Assembly (NCBI GenBank): GCA_965602635.1
Contig: CBFCZU010000084.1
Coordinates: 1-15,867, forward strand
Direction of reading: 5' to 3'
From: CBFCZU01 sp965602635
Lineage (GTDB): Bacteria; Planctomycetota; Phycisphaerae; SM23-33
DNA: 15,867 nt
Made by a program: the position numbers and the translations under genes. Positions 1 through 6,225 of the stretch are shown in pieces. Under the pieces are notes generated by a model. It had not been told where the DNA came from and searched no databases. It worked only from the letters and a program-made list of their open reading frames with translations. Numbering within the stretch: the stretch's first letter is position 1; each line of letters starts with the position of its first letter.

Positions 1-1
1 C

Positions 2-91
2 TACCGCGTCGACGGGGGGTTCGTCCCGCGCCCGGGCGGGCGGGTCGTGCAGCACTTGGTATGCGGAAAGGTGTTTTTGGGAAGCACATAG
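2..91 (+). CDS. Possible 3' end of an unidentified gene (partial)
   Basis: An open frame enters from the left edge and stops at TAG 89-91, giving 29 residues. It reads GGFVPRPGGRVVQHLV in its middle and has GC-rich third positions in the first two thirds, as the real genes here do. The two other forward frames look less protein-like. No domain can be recognised in so short a tail. The 7-bp repeat array begins just after the stop, which fits a gene end followed by intergenic repeats. It could also be non-coding. Confidence 0.3.
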   Translation, partial: YRVDGGFVPRPGGRVVQHLVCGKVFLGST

Positions 92-96
92 GGAAG

Positions 97-173
97 GTCA
101 TAGGTCAGAAGTTAGAGGTTAGAGGTGAATAGGCGAATGCAGAGTGCGGAGTGCGGAGTGCGGAGTGCGGAGC
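97..173. repeat. In-phase 7-bp tandem repeat array with drifting unit
   Basis: Eleven consecutive 7-bp units can be laid out without a gap, each starting with G. The left part contains GTTAGAG twice (111-117, 118-124). The right part contains GCGGAGT three times (146-166) followed by GCGGAGC. The units between them (125-145) are intermediates in the same register. The array therefore keeps its 7-bp phase while its sequence changes from an AT-richer to a GC-rich version. No function is known to me. Heptamer arrays of this sort are known from intergenic DNA in some bacteria, for example the STRR repeats of cyanobacteria. Confidence 0.75.
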
Positions 174-225
174 CTCCTGCTCGAAACCCATTGCCCCCAT
201 TCGTTCGCGTGGCTCGTCCGGCGTA

Positions 226-292
226 GCCGGTTCCTGCGAAGCTGGTTCCTGCGAAGCCTCGGCGAAGCAGGACGGCGAAGCAGGACGGCGAA
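226..292. repeat. 15-bp and 13-bp short tandem duplications
   Basis: Positions 226-240 and 241-255 are 15-bp copies differing at one base (GCYGGTTCCTGCGAA). Positions 267-279 and 280-292 are identical 13-bp copies (GCAGGACGGCGAA). Both units end in GCGAA, and GGCGAAGC also links them. This suggests a shared origin by slippage or amplification. Confidence 0.7.
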
Positions 293-350
293 GCCGGATT
301 CGCGGCGCAAAACAGGAAAGGCATTGTGCCACAACGACTTATGGATTTCG

Positions 351-440
351 AGACGGTTGCGGAGCGTTGCGGAACTTTCCAAAACTTTCCGAAACTTTCC
401 GTTTCGTTCCGTTTCGTTCCGAGCGGTCCCGTCCCGATCC
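351..440. repeat. 10-bp periodic tandem array
   Basis: The sequence divides into 10-bp units. Three share AACTTTCC (371-380, 381-390, 391-400) and two are identical GTTTCGTTCC (401-410, 411-420). Units on the left end in GTTGC (351-370), and those on the right end in TCCC or ATCC (421-440). Period and register are kept although the unit sequence changes. The period is close to one helical turn. It has no coding potential and its function is unknown. Confidence 0.7.
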
Positions 441-658
441 ATCGGGATTCCGGATGGTGCCGTCGCGAGGCGGCTTGGTGCGGGAGGCGGCTGGCGATGA
501 CTTTTCGGTGGATTTTCTCGGGCCGGTTTGCCGATATGAAATGCCCAGTGGTGGTGGTTGCCGACCTGGGCAGCCCCAAATGCTGGACATGCGCTGCCGG
601 GCGCAGCGGCCGGGTCGTCCCCGGCCGGGCCGGCGGAGAAAAAATACTGCTGCCGGGA

Positions 659-687
659 TTGACGTTCGGACGATGTTAGGATAGGCT
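659..687 (+). promoter_or_regulatory. Sigma70-like promoter upstream of lexA
   Basis: TTGACG (659-664), a 17-bp spacer and TAGGCT (682-687) fit a housekeeping promoter, with transcription expected near 694. A direct repeat AACCGAA (691-697 and 702-708, 11 bp apart) lies at the expected start of transcription and could be an operator. The lexA start is about 365 nt downstream, so the transcript has a long leader or carries a small gene first. This is a reading by eye, not a demonstrated promoter. Confidence 0.4.
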
Positions 688-826
688 GGAAACCGAACAG
701 GAACCGAAAAGCTATCCCGTGGCCAACGCTGGGTTGGCAAGGTTTGCCGCGGGCCTGTCGGCCTCGGCCGGGTGGGCAGTTAGCCGGCCGGGGCCGGGGC
801 CGCGGCGAGCCATGAAGGAAGTGGAG

Positions 827-1270
827 ATGGACTGCGACGCGCCGATCTGCCAGTTCGGTCCGGGCGGCGACTACGTGCGGACGTATCCGCCCGGCTCGCG
901 GCCTCTGGCTGCCGAGCCGGCCGGTGCCGCCGACGACGTCGTGGCCGAGCGGTCCATCCCGGCGGCGGCGCTGGGGCTGACCCCCCTGCCGCAGCTTCCT
1001 GCCATCCCGACGCCACGGACTGCTGCGATTCCAACGGCCCGCAATGAGGAGATCGACGATGCGGCCAGTCACGCCCCGGCAGATGGACATCCTCAGGTTC
1101 GTGCGAGACTTCCGCGCCAGGCACGGCTATTCCCCGACCATGCAGGAGATAGCCGACTACCTGGGCGTGAGCAAGGTAACCGTCTTCGAGCACGTCGGCG
1201 CGCTCGAAAAAAAGGGACTGCTGCTGCGGGGAGCCCGTCACAAGGCGCGCTCTTTGCAGATCTCCGATGA
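827..1270 (+). CDS. Doubtful small Ala/Pro-rich ORF in the lexA leader
   Basis: An ATG at 827 follows an AAGGAAG ribosome-binding-like sequence (815-821). The frame stays open to 1270, giving 147 residues. The first 50-60 codons have GC-rich third positions like real genes, and a promoter lies upstream. Against it, third-position bias fades after about 990, and the last 200 bp overlap lexA in another frame, where the product becomes Arg-rich shadow sequence. Other in-frame starts are ATG 812 and GTG 719. No domain is recognised. It may be a real short gene whose stop was lost, or simply leader sequence. For 688-1058 I see nothing else. Confidence 0.2.
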   Translation: MDCDAPICQFGPGGDYVRTYPPGSRPLAAEPAGAADDVVAERSIPAAALGLTPLPQLPAIPTPRTAAIPTARNEEIDDAASHAPADGHPQVRARLPRQARLFPDHAGDSRLPGREQGNRLRARRRARKKGTAAAGSPSQGALFADLR

Positions 1271-1667
1271 GGCGTCATTTCCCGACGAGGACCGCCCGAC
1301 GCAGATCCCGCTCGCCGGTCGGATCGCGGCGGGCCACCCGCTCGAGGCCGTCGAGGACCGCGAGTCGATCGACCTGGAGGAGATGTTCGCCCGCCCGGGC
1401 GAGAGCTTCTGCCTGAGGGTGACCGGCGAGAGCATGATCGACGAGCAGATCCGCGACGGCGACTACGTCATCTGCGAGCGCCGCTCGGAGGCCCGCAACG
1501 GCGAGACGGTGGTCGCCCTGCTGGAGGGCGGCGAGGCGACGCTGAAAAAGTTCTACAAGGAGCGGGGGCGGATCCGCCTCCAGCCGGCGAACCCGGACTT
1601 CTCACCCATCTACGTTGACAACGCGGAGATTCAGGGGGTCGTCATCGGCGTCATCCGACGGCTGTAA
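1059..1667 (+). CDS. lexA: LexA, SOS-response transcriptional repressor
   Basis: This is a 202-residue LexA. An N-terminal winged helix (about 1-68, starting MRPVTPRQMDILRFVRDF) is followed by an S24-type autoprotease domain (about 82-202). The cleavage site is A91-G92 within GRIAAGHPL. The catalytic serine is S125 in GESMID and the catalytic lysine is K163 in TLKKF, so RecA-stimulated self-cleavage should work. The ATG at 1059 was preferred over an in-frame ATG at 1044 because TGAGGAG (1045-1051) lies 7 nt upstream and overlaps the earlier ATG. The recognition-helix region (SKVTVFEHVGALEKKG) resembles Gram-positive LexA more than that of E. coli. By eye I found neither CTGT-N8-ACAG nor GAAC-N4-GTTC boxes upstream, so its operator is unknown. 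It is convergent with korB, with 18 bp between the stops. Confidence 0.96.
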   Translation: MRPVTPRQMDILRFVRDFRARHGYSPTMQEIADYLGVSKVTVFEHVGALEKKGLLLRGARHKARSLQISDEASFPDEDRPTQIPLAGRIAAGHPLEAVEDRESIDLEEMFARPGESFCLRVTGESMIDEQIRDGDYVICERRSEARNGETVVALLEGGEATLKKFYKERGRIRLQPANPDFSPIYVDNAEIQGVVIGVIRRL

Positions 1668-1676
1668 GCGAGGGGT

Positions 1677-1696
1677 CCGGCGGCGCTACCGCCCGG
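1677..1696. other. Hairpin across the lexA/korB convergent junction
   Basis: GGCGG (1679-1683) pairs with CCGCC (1689-1693) around a 5-nt loop, and two more C-G pairs form outside across a one-base bulge. It covers the korB stop codon and lies just after the lexA stop. It has no T-tract on either side. It might slow polymerase at the convergent junction, but it may equally be chance in GC-rich DNA. Confidence 0.25.
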
Positions 1697-2507
1697 CCGA
1701 CGCGAGCTGCTCGCGGAGGGTCGCCTCGGCGAGGACGGCCGTCTGCGACTCGAAGCTCGCCCGGCGGCTGCGGTAGATGATGCCGATGGGGATTTCGTCA
1801 CCCCACTTCAAGGCCAGCTCGAGGGCGGCCGCCCGGTCGTAGGGGTCGTGCGACTCGCCCACGGGCCTGACGCGGTCGCGGTACCACCTGAACGTATTGA
1901 CGCGGTTGAATGACACGCACGGCTGGAGGATGTCCAGCAGAGCGAAGCCGCCTTGGTGGGTCAGGGCGGCGACCATCGTCTCGTGCAGGTGGTCGGCGTC
2001 GCCGGAGAAGGAGCGGGCCACGAAGGAGCATTCGTGCACGATGGCCAGGGCGAGCGGCTTGAGCGGCTGGCTGACCACGCCGCCGGTCTGGATCTTGGTG
2101 ACGAAGCCCGGGTCCGAGGTGGGCGATGCCTGCCCCTTCGTCAGGCCGTAGACCTGGTTGTTATGGACGAATGCCTTGACGGTGATGTTTCGGCGGACGG
2201 CGTGGATGAAGTGGTTTCCGCCCTCGCCGTACATGTCTCCGTCCCCGCTGGTGACGACGACCTCGAGCTTGTGGTTGGCGAGCTTGATGCCGGTGGCCGC
2301 GGGCAGGGCCCGCCCATGGAGCCCGTTGAATACGTTGGCGGCGGTGTAGTGCGGCAGCTTGGCCGCCTGCCCGATGCCCGAGACGAGCACCAGGTTTCGG
2401 CGGTCGATCCCGGCCGATTCGATGGCGCGGTCGAGGGTCTTGAGGATGGCAAAGTTCCCGCACCCCGGGCACCAGGCCGGGGCGGCGTCAACAGGCCAAT
2501 CGATCAT
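1686..2507 (-). CDS. korB: 2-oxoacid:ferredoxin oxidoreductase, beta (TPP-binding) subunit
   Basis: This 273-residue protein is the thiamine-diphosphate half of a ferredoxin-type 2-oxoacid oxidoreductase (2-oxoglutarate or a related 2-oxoacid + CoA to acyl-CoA + CO2 + reduced ferredoxin). CPGCG at 13-17 and the diphosphate-binding GDGDMYGEGGNHF at 88-100 are clear, followed by NNQVYGLTKGQ. Length is normal for a KorB/VorB-type subunit. The start ATG overlaps the korA stop (ATGA, 2504-2507), with AGAGGA upstream inside korA, so the two are translationally coupled. Cysteines C13, C16 and C197 are present, but the position where the family usually has a further cluster ligand reads SGIGQ, with Q47. 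The substrate cannot be told from sequence, and korB is used in the broad sense. Confidence 0.9.
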   Translation of the reverse strand: MIDWPVDAAPAWCPGCGNFAILKTLDRAIESAGIDRRNLVLVSGIGQAAKLPHYTAANVFNGLHGRALPAATGIKLANHKLEVVVTSGDGDMYGEGGNHFIHAVRRNITVKAFVHNNQVYGLTKGQASPTSDPGFVTKIQTGGVVSQPLKPLALAIVHECSFVARSFSGDADHLHETMVAALTHQGGFALLDILQPCVSFNRVNTFRWYRDRVRPVGESHDPYDRAAALELALKWGDEIPIGIIYRSRRASFESQTAVLAEATLREQLASAGR

Positions 2508-4171
2508 GACCGGATCCTCTCAACGATTTCCTCGCCGGTGAAGGGCATCCCGTCGTACCTGGTCATCAGCTCGCAGCCGGAGAGTATGCCCTGCTCGCGA
2601 AGGATTGCGGCGAACTGCCCGGTGCAGTTGCCCTCGATGCAGACGATGCGTTTGGCCCGGGCGATGGCCTCGCCGGCGGCGCGGCCGACGTTCAGCGGCC
2701 AGAGCTGCCCGAAATGCAGCATGCCCGTGGGGAGCCCCGCGGCGTTGAGCGCGTCGGTCGCCTCGCGGCACGGGCCATACGTGCTGCCCCAGCAGATCAT
2801 GAGCGTGGCGGCGTCGCCGGGCCCGTGGAGCTGCGGCGGTAGGGCCTCGGCCGTCATGGGCTCGAGCTTGGCCAGGCGCTTGTCCTGCTGGCGGACACGG
2901 ACGCGGACGTCCTCGGTGATATGACCGGCCTCGTCATGCTCGTCGGAGTCGCAGACGACCAGCGCCCCTCCGCCGGGCACGGCCCGGGGGGAGACGCCGC
3001 TCGAGGCGCCGGCGTAGCGGACGTAATCGCCCGCCGGCTCGGCGACGACGTGCAGGTCGATCGGCCGCAGCGACCGGTCCAGCGCAGCGCCGTTGGTCTG
3101 CGCGTCAATGAGGTACTGGTCGGTCAAGATGAACGCCGGCGACTGGAACTTGTGAGCGGTCTGAAGCCCGCGGCGGGTCAGCTCGTAGGCCTGGGCGGCT
3201 GTGCCGGGGGCGTAGATGGCCCGCGGGAACTCGCCGTGCCCGGCGTGGAGCACGAGGTTCAGGTCCTGCTGTGCGGTTCTGGTCGGCAGGCCCGTCGCCG
3301 GCCCCGGCCGCTGGCTGACGAGGATGAATATAGGCAGCTCCATCATTCCGGCGAGCGAGACGCCCTCGGTCATCAGGGCGAAGCCGCCCCCGCTGGTGGT
3401 GGCCATGGCCGGCACGCCGGCGTATGCGGCGCCGCAGATCATGTTGACGGCGGCGATCTCGTCCTCCGCCTGCTCCACGACGATGCCGTACTCCTCGGCG
3501 ACGCCCGCGAGGTAGGCGAACACGGCCGTGGACGGCGTCATGGGATATGCGGTGACGAGCTTGACCCCGGCGGTCGCGGCCGCCAGGCCCACCGCCGACG
3601 CGGCGTTGCAGACGTCCCGCGGCGCGCCCCCCGTGCCAGGCGCCTCGACCTTCCCGGCCAGCGCCGCCGCCAGCTCCGCGCCGCGCCGGGCGCAGAGCAG
3701 GTTCTTCTCCACGACCTCGCGGTCCTTCTTCTTGAACAGGACCTCCAGGTGCGCGGACAGGTCATCCAGGGGCAGGCCGAGAACGGTGAAGACCGCCCCG
3801 GCGGCGACCGTGTTGGCCATCACGGCCGAGCCGCCCGTCTGCCTGGCCGCGTCGGTGAAGGGCAGGGCTTGGGCCCCGCGGGCCTCCGACCCGTCGAACA
3901 GGGCCACGCCGCCGCCGGCGAGCTGCCCGCGGAGCGCCTCCAGCGCCTCGCCCGTCAGGGCCACCAGCAGGTCGGCCCGGCGGCGCCCGGAGAACAGTTC
4001 CTCGTCGCCGATGCGGACGTCGAACCAGTTCATCCCGCCTCGGATGCGCGACATGTAGCTCTGGGAGGAGAAGACGTGCATCCCGGCCCGGGCGAAGGCA
4101 CCGACCAGCAGGTTGCCCGTGGTCTGCACGCCCTGCCCGGCCTCGCCGGCGATTCTGACGTTGACGTCCAT
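2504..4171 (-). CDS. korA: 2-oxoacid:acceptor oxidoreductase, fused gamma-alpha subunit
   Basis: This 555-residue protein fuses the gamma domain (about 1-180, nucleotide-binding-like GEAGQG at 9-14 and SYMSRIRGG at 38-46) to the alpha pyrimidine-binding domain (about 185-555, TAYPMTPST at 207-215, then TSGGGFALMTEG). This is the usual two-gene KorAB arrangement. No ferredoxin-like delta subunit is encoded nearby, so electrons must leave to a separate carrier. The ATG at 4171 was chosen because MDVNVRIAGEAGQG is the family N-terminus and GGGGA precedes it; the open frame extends upstream to 4522 only as a shadow across the rubredoxin gene. It follows rubredoxin after 91 bp containing two hairpins. 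The substrate could be 2-oxoglutarate, a branched-chain 2-oxoacid or pyruvate. Confidence 0.92.
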   Translation of the reverse strand: MDVNVRIAGEAGQGVQTTGNLLVGAFARAGMHVFSSQSYMSRIRGGMNWFDVRIGDEELFSGRRRADLLVALTGEALEALRGQLAGGGVALFDGSEARGAQALPFTDAARQTGGSAVMANTVAAGAVFTVLGLPLDDLSAHLEVLFKKKDREVVEKNLLCARRGAELAAALAGKVEAPGTGGAPRDVCNAASAVGLAAATAGVKLVTAYPMTPSTAVFAYLAGVAEEYGIVVEQAEDEIAAVNMICGAAYAGVPAMATTSGGGFALMTEGVSLAGMMELPIFILVSQRPGPATGLPTRTAQQDLNLVLHAGHGEFPRAIYAPGTAAQAYELTRRGLQTAHKFQSPAFILTDQYLIDAQTNGAALDRSLRPIDLHVVAEPAGDYVRYAGASSGVSPRAVPGGGALVVCDSDEHDEAGHITEDVRVRVRQQDKRLAKLEPMTAEALPPQLHGPGDAATLMICWGSTYGPCREATDALNAAGLPTGMLHFGQLWPLNVGRAAGEAIARAKRIVCIEGNCTGQFAAILREQGILSGCELMTRYDGMPFTGEEIVERIRS

Positions 4172-4209
4172 GGCTTTTCCCCGCTTCCACAAGCGCAAGG
4201 TGCACTCTC

Positions 4210-4246
4210 GCCCGGATCGGGCCCCGTATGCGGGCGATATGCCCGC
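4210..4246 (-). other. Two adjacent hairpins between rubredoxin and korA
   Basis: GCCCG/CGGGC (4210-4214 with 4218-4222, 3-nt loop) and GCGGGC/GCCCGC (4230-4235 with 4241-4246, 5-nt loop) are perfect inverted repeats in the 91-bp gap. On the minus-strand transcript they lie after the rubredoxin stop and before korA. No U-tract follows, so a classical intrinsic terminator is not shown. They could protect or process the mRNA, or partly attenuate expression of korAB. Confidence 0.4.
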
Positions 4247-4262
4247 GGCGGCGGCAGGTGCC

Positions 4263-4424
4263 CTACTGCTCGAGAGAGAACTGGTCCTTCTCGGCGCCGC
4301 ACTCCGGGCAGACCCAGTCTTCGGGCAGGTTCTCGAAGGGCGTGCCCGGGGCAATGTCGCCGTCGGGGTCGCCCTGCTGAGGATCGTAAACCCAACCGCA
4401 CACGTCACAGACGTATCTGGCCAT
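4263..4424 (-). CDS. rub: Rubredoxin
   Basis: This is a 53-residue rubredoxin, a small cytoplasmic one-electron carrier with an Fe(Cys)4 site. The two iron-binding knuckles are VCDVCG (C6, C9) and VCPECG (C39, C42). The family signatures YVCDVCGWVYDP and LPEDWVCPECG are intact, and the length is normal. The start at 4424 is set by AAGGA 7 nt upstream and by the standard N-terminus; a longer in-frame reading to 4529 would run into fprA and is rejected. It lies 34 bp after fprA. Rubredoxin is the known electron donor to flavodiiron proteins and to superoxide reductase, both encoded here, so a shared role as donor to this cluster is likely. Confidence 0.97.
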   Translation of the reverse strand: MARYVCDVCGWVYDPQQGDPDGDIAPGTPFENLPEDWVCPECGAEKDQFSLEQ

Positions 4425-4458
4425 GTCAATATCCTTCCCTGTGACAACCCGGACCGAT

Positions 4459-5655
4459 TCACCCGGCCGCGGAAGCCAGCTCCCGCGCCTTCCCGGCCAG
4501 TATTCTCCCGGCCGCGCGGCATTCGTCAAGCACCTCCTCGCCGGGAACGTTCTGCGACAGCAGCGGCTCGCGAAGGACGTCGAACTTCATCGCGGCGAGA
4601 TATTCGCCCATGTCCTTGCCCGCGCCCTTCGCCCAACCGTAGGAGCCGAAGACGAACCCCGCCTTGCCGGCGGGCTTGAGGCCCTTAAGGTACGTCAGCG
4701 TGGCGGCGACCTGCGGCATCATCGTGCCGTTGAGCGTGGGCGAGCCGAAGGCGATGGCCGCCGCGTCGAGCACCTCCGTGGCTATGCGCGTATTGCCGGT
4801 CGATCGTACGTGCAGCAGCTTCGCCTCGACGCCCTCGCCCGAGGCGCCCTCCACAATGGCCTGCGCCATCATGGCGGTGCTCTGCCACATGGAATCGTAC
4901 ACCACCAGCACCTTCGCCGCCGGGCGCTGCACGATCCACTCCTGGTAGGCGGAGATGATCGCGCCGAGGTGCTTGCGCCAGATCACCCCGTGGCTGGGGG
5001 CGATCATTTCGATATCCAGGCCGGCGGCCTTCTCCAGCGTCCTGCCGATCGGAGAGCCGTAGAGCATGAGGATGTTGGCGTAGTAGCTCTTCGCCTCGGC
5101 CATGATGACGTCCAGCGGGTTCTCGTCGTCGAAGCGGTTGGAGGCCGCCAGGTGCTGGCCGAAGCCGTCCATGGAGAACAGCAGCTTCTCCTGCGGCACG
5201 TAGGTGGCCATGGACTCGGGCCAGTGGACCATCGGCGTCTCGATGAAGCTCAGCGTCCGCCGCCCGAGGGACAGCTCCTCGCCGTCGGCGACGATCTTGA
5301 ACTTCCACCCGCCGGTGTCGTAGTGCCGGGCGAGGACTTCGCGGCACCGCTCGTCGCAGACCAGCTCGGCCTTCTCGCAGACGGCCATCACCGCCGGCAG
5401 CGACCCCGAGTGGTCCGGCTCGGCGTGGTTGCAGACGACGTAGTCCAGCGCGCCCGGGTCGATCACCTCGGCCACGTTGGCCAGCAGCCTGCCGGCGAAC
5501 GGGGCCTTGACCGTGTCGATCAGCGCGGCCTTCTCGTCCTTGACGAGGTAGGCGTTGTAGGTCGAGCCGCGGTCGGTGCGGTATCCGTGAAAGTCACGGA
5601 CGTTCCAGTCCACGAAGCCGACCCAGTAGATGTCGCTCTTCAGCTCGGTTGGCAT
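4459..5655 (-). CDS. fprA: Flavodiiron protein (rubredoxin:oxygen / NO oxidoreductase)
   Basis: This 398-residue class A flavodiiron protein reduces O2 to water, or NO to N2O, in the cytoplasm. The N-terminal metallo-beta-lactamase-like diiron domain (about 1-245) has all expected ligands: H77, E79, D81 and H82 in NHAEPDHSG, H144 in PMVHWP, D163 in SMDGFG and H222 in PSHG. The C-terminal flavodoxin domain (about 248-395) has the FMN-binding YDSMWQSTAMMA and FGSPTLNGTMMP segments. There is no extra rubredoxin domain; the stand-alone rubredoxin follows 34 bp downstream and is the probable donor. The start is fixed by GAGGAG 5 nt upstream of the ATG. The choice between O2 and NO as substrate is not predictable from these residues. 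Confidence 0.96.
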   Translation of the reverse strand: MPTELKSDIYWVGFVDWNVRDFHGYRTDRGSTYNAYLVKDEKAALIDTVKAPFAGRLLANVAEVIDPGALDYVVCNHAEPDHSGSLPAVMAVCEKAELVCDERCREVLARHYDTGGWKFKIVADGEELSLGRRTLSFIETPMVHWPESMATYVPQEKLLFSMDGFGQHLAASNRFDDENPLDVIMAEAKSYYANILMLYGSPIGRTLEKAAGLDIEMIAPSHGVIWRKHLGAIISAYQEWIVQRPAAKVLVVYDSMWQSTAMMAQAIVEGASGEGVEAKLLHVRSTGNTRIATEVLDAAAIAFGSPTLNGTMMPQVAATLTYLKGLKPAGKAGFVFGSYGWAKGAGKDMGEYLAAMKFDVLREPLLSQNVPGEEVLDECRAAGRILAGKARELASAAG

Positions 5656-5676
5656 GGGAACTCCTCACCTCACCGG

Positions 5677-6189
5677 TCACAGCTCCCGCACGGCCGCCAG
5701 GGCGGCGTCGTAGTCGGGCTCGTCGGTGATCTCGTTGACGAGTTGGACGTATCGGATAACGCCCTCGCGGTCAACGACGAAGATCGCCCGGGCAAGCAGC
5801 CGCAGCTCAGCTATCAGCACGCCGTATGCCTGGCCGAAGGCGGCCTGGCGATGGTCCGACAGGGTCACGACCCTATCGACGCCGGCCGCGCCGCACCATC
5901 GCTGCTGGGCGAACGGCAGGTCCATGCTGACCGTCAGGATCGCCACGTCCGGGCCCAGGGCGGCGGCCTCCTGGTTGAAGCGCCGCGTCTGGGTGTCGCA
6001 GACGGGAGTGTCCAGCGAGGGCACGCACGAGATCACCCGGACCTTCCCGGCGAACGACGAGAGCGAGACCTCCGCCAGGTCGTTGCCCAGAAGCTTGAAG
6101 TCGGGCGCCCGATCGCCGGCCTGGAGCCGCGGGCCGGTCAACGTCAGCGGCGCGCCCTTGAACGTGACCGCTGCTTCGCGCTGCTCCAT
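5677..6189 (-). CDS. tpx: Thiol peroxidase (Tpx-type atypical 2-Cys peroxiredoxin)
   Basis: This 170-residue peroxiredoxin reduces H2O2 and alkyl peroxides, normally with thioredoxin as reductant. The peroxidatic cysteine is C64 in PSLDTPVCDTQ, with T61 of the active site. The resolving cysteine is C99 in FAQQRWCG, placed as in Tpx and unlike BCP or AhpC. The C-terminal VNEITDEPDYDAAL is also a Tpx signature. An additional C55 lies before the active site. The start at 6189 gives the usual N-terminus (VTFKGAPLTLTG) and has AGGGG upstream. It sits between hcp and fprA with gaps of 36 and 21 bp, so co-transcription is likely. In this cluster it can remove the peroxide produced by superoxide reductase. 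Confidence 0.95.
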   Translation of the reverse strand: MEQREAAVTFKGAPLTLTGPRLQAGDRAPDFKLLGNDLAEVSLSSFAGKVRVISCVPSLDTPVCDTQTRRFNQEAAALGPDVAILTVSMDLPFAQQRWCGAAGVDRVVTLSDHRQAAFGQAYGVLIAELRLLARAIFVVDREGVIRYVQLVNEITDEPDYDAALAAVREL

Positions 6190-6225
6190 CTCGTTTCCCC
6201 TTTCGGCTTGCCCGCCCCGGGCGGC

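Larger units (their letters stand above)
92..658. other. Gene-free, repeat-rich intergenic region
   Basis: No open frame here looks like a protein. The short frames on both strands are rich in Arg, Ser and Pro and follow the repeats. The stretch holds the 7-bp array (97-173), 15-bp and 13-bp duplications (226-292) and a 10-bp array (351-440). At its right end are two GC-rich hairpins: CGCTGC/GCAGCG (592-597 with 603-608) and GGCCGGG/CCCGGCC (608-614 with 620-626). Neither hairpin has a T-tract, so they are not classical terminators. The rest (about 441-590) shows nothing I can name. Confidence 0.6.

Noticed and set aside
97..440. CRISPR array
   Set aside because: The units are 7-15 bp and abut each other. 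There are no 20-40-bp repeats with unique spacers and no cas genes.
592..626. Rho-independent terminator in the repeat-rich region
   Set aside because: The two hairpins are strong but have no T-tract after them on the plus strand. The A-run at 639-644 does not lie where a minus-strand terminator would need it.
2921..4444. A 507-codon plus-strand frame opposite korA and rubredoxin
   Set aside because: It is a compositional shadow; the minus strand carries clear KorA and rubredoxin motifs.
4172..4522. N-terminal extension of KorA across the rubredoxin gene
   Set aside because: The extension is Arg/Ser/Pro-rich and in a different frame from rubredoxin. The KorA family N-terminus begins at 4171 with a ribosome-binding site.
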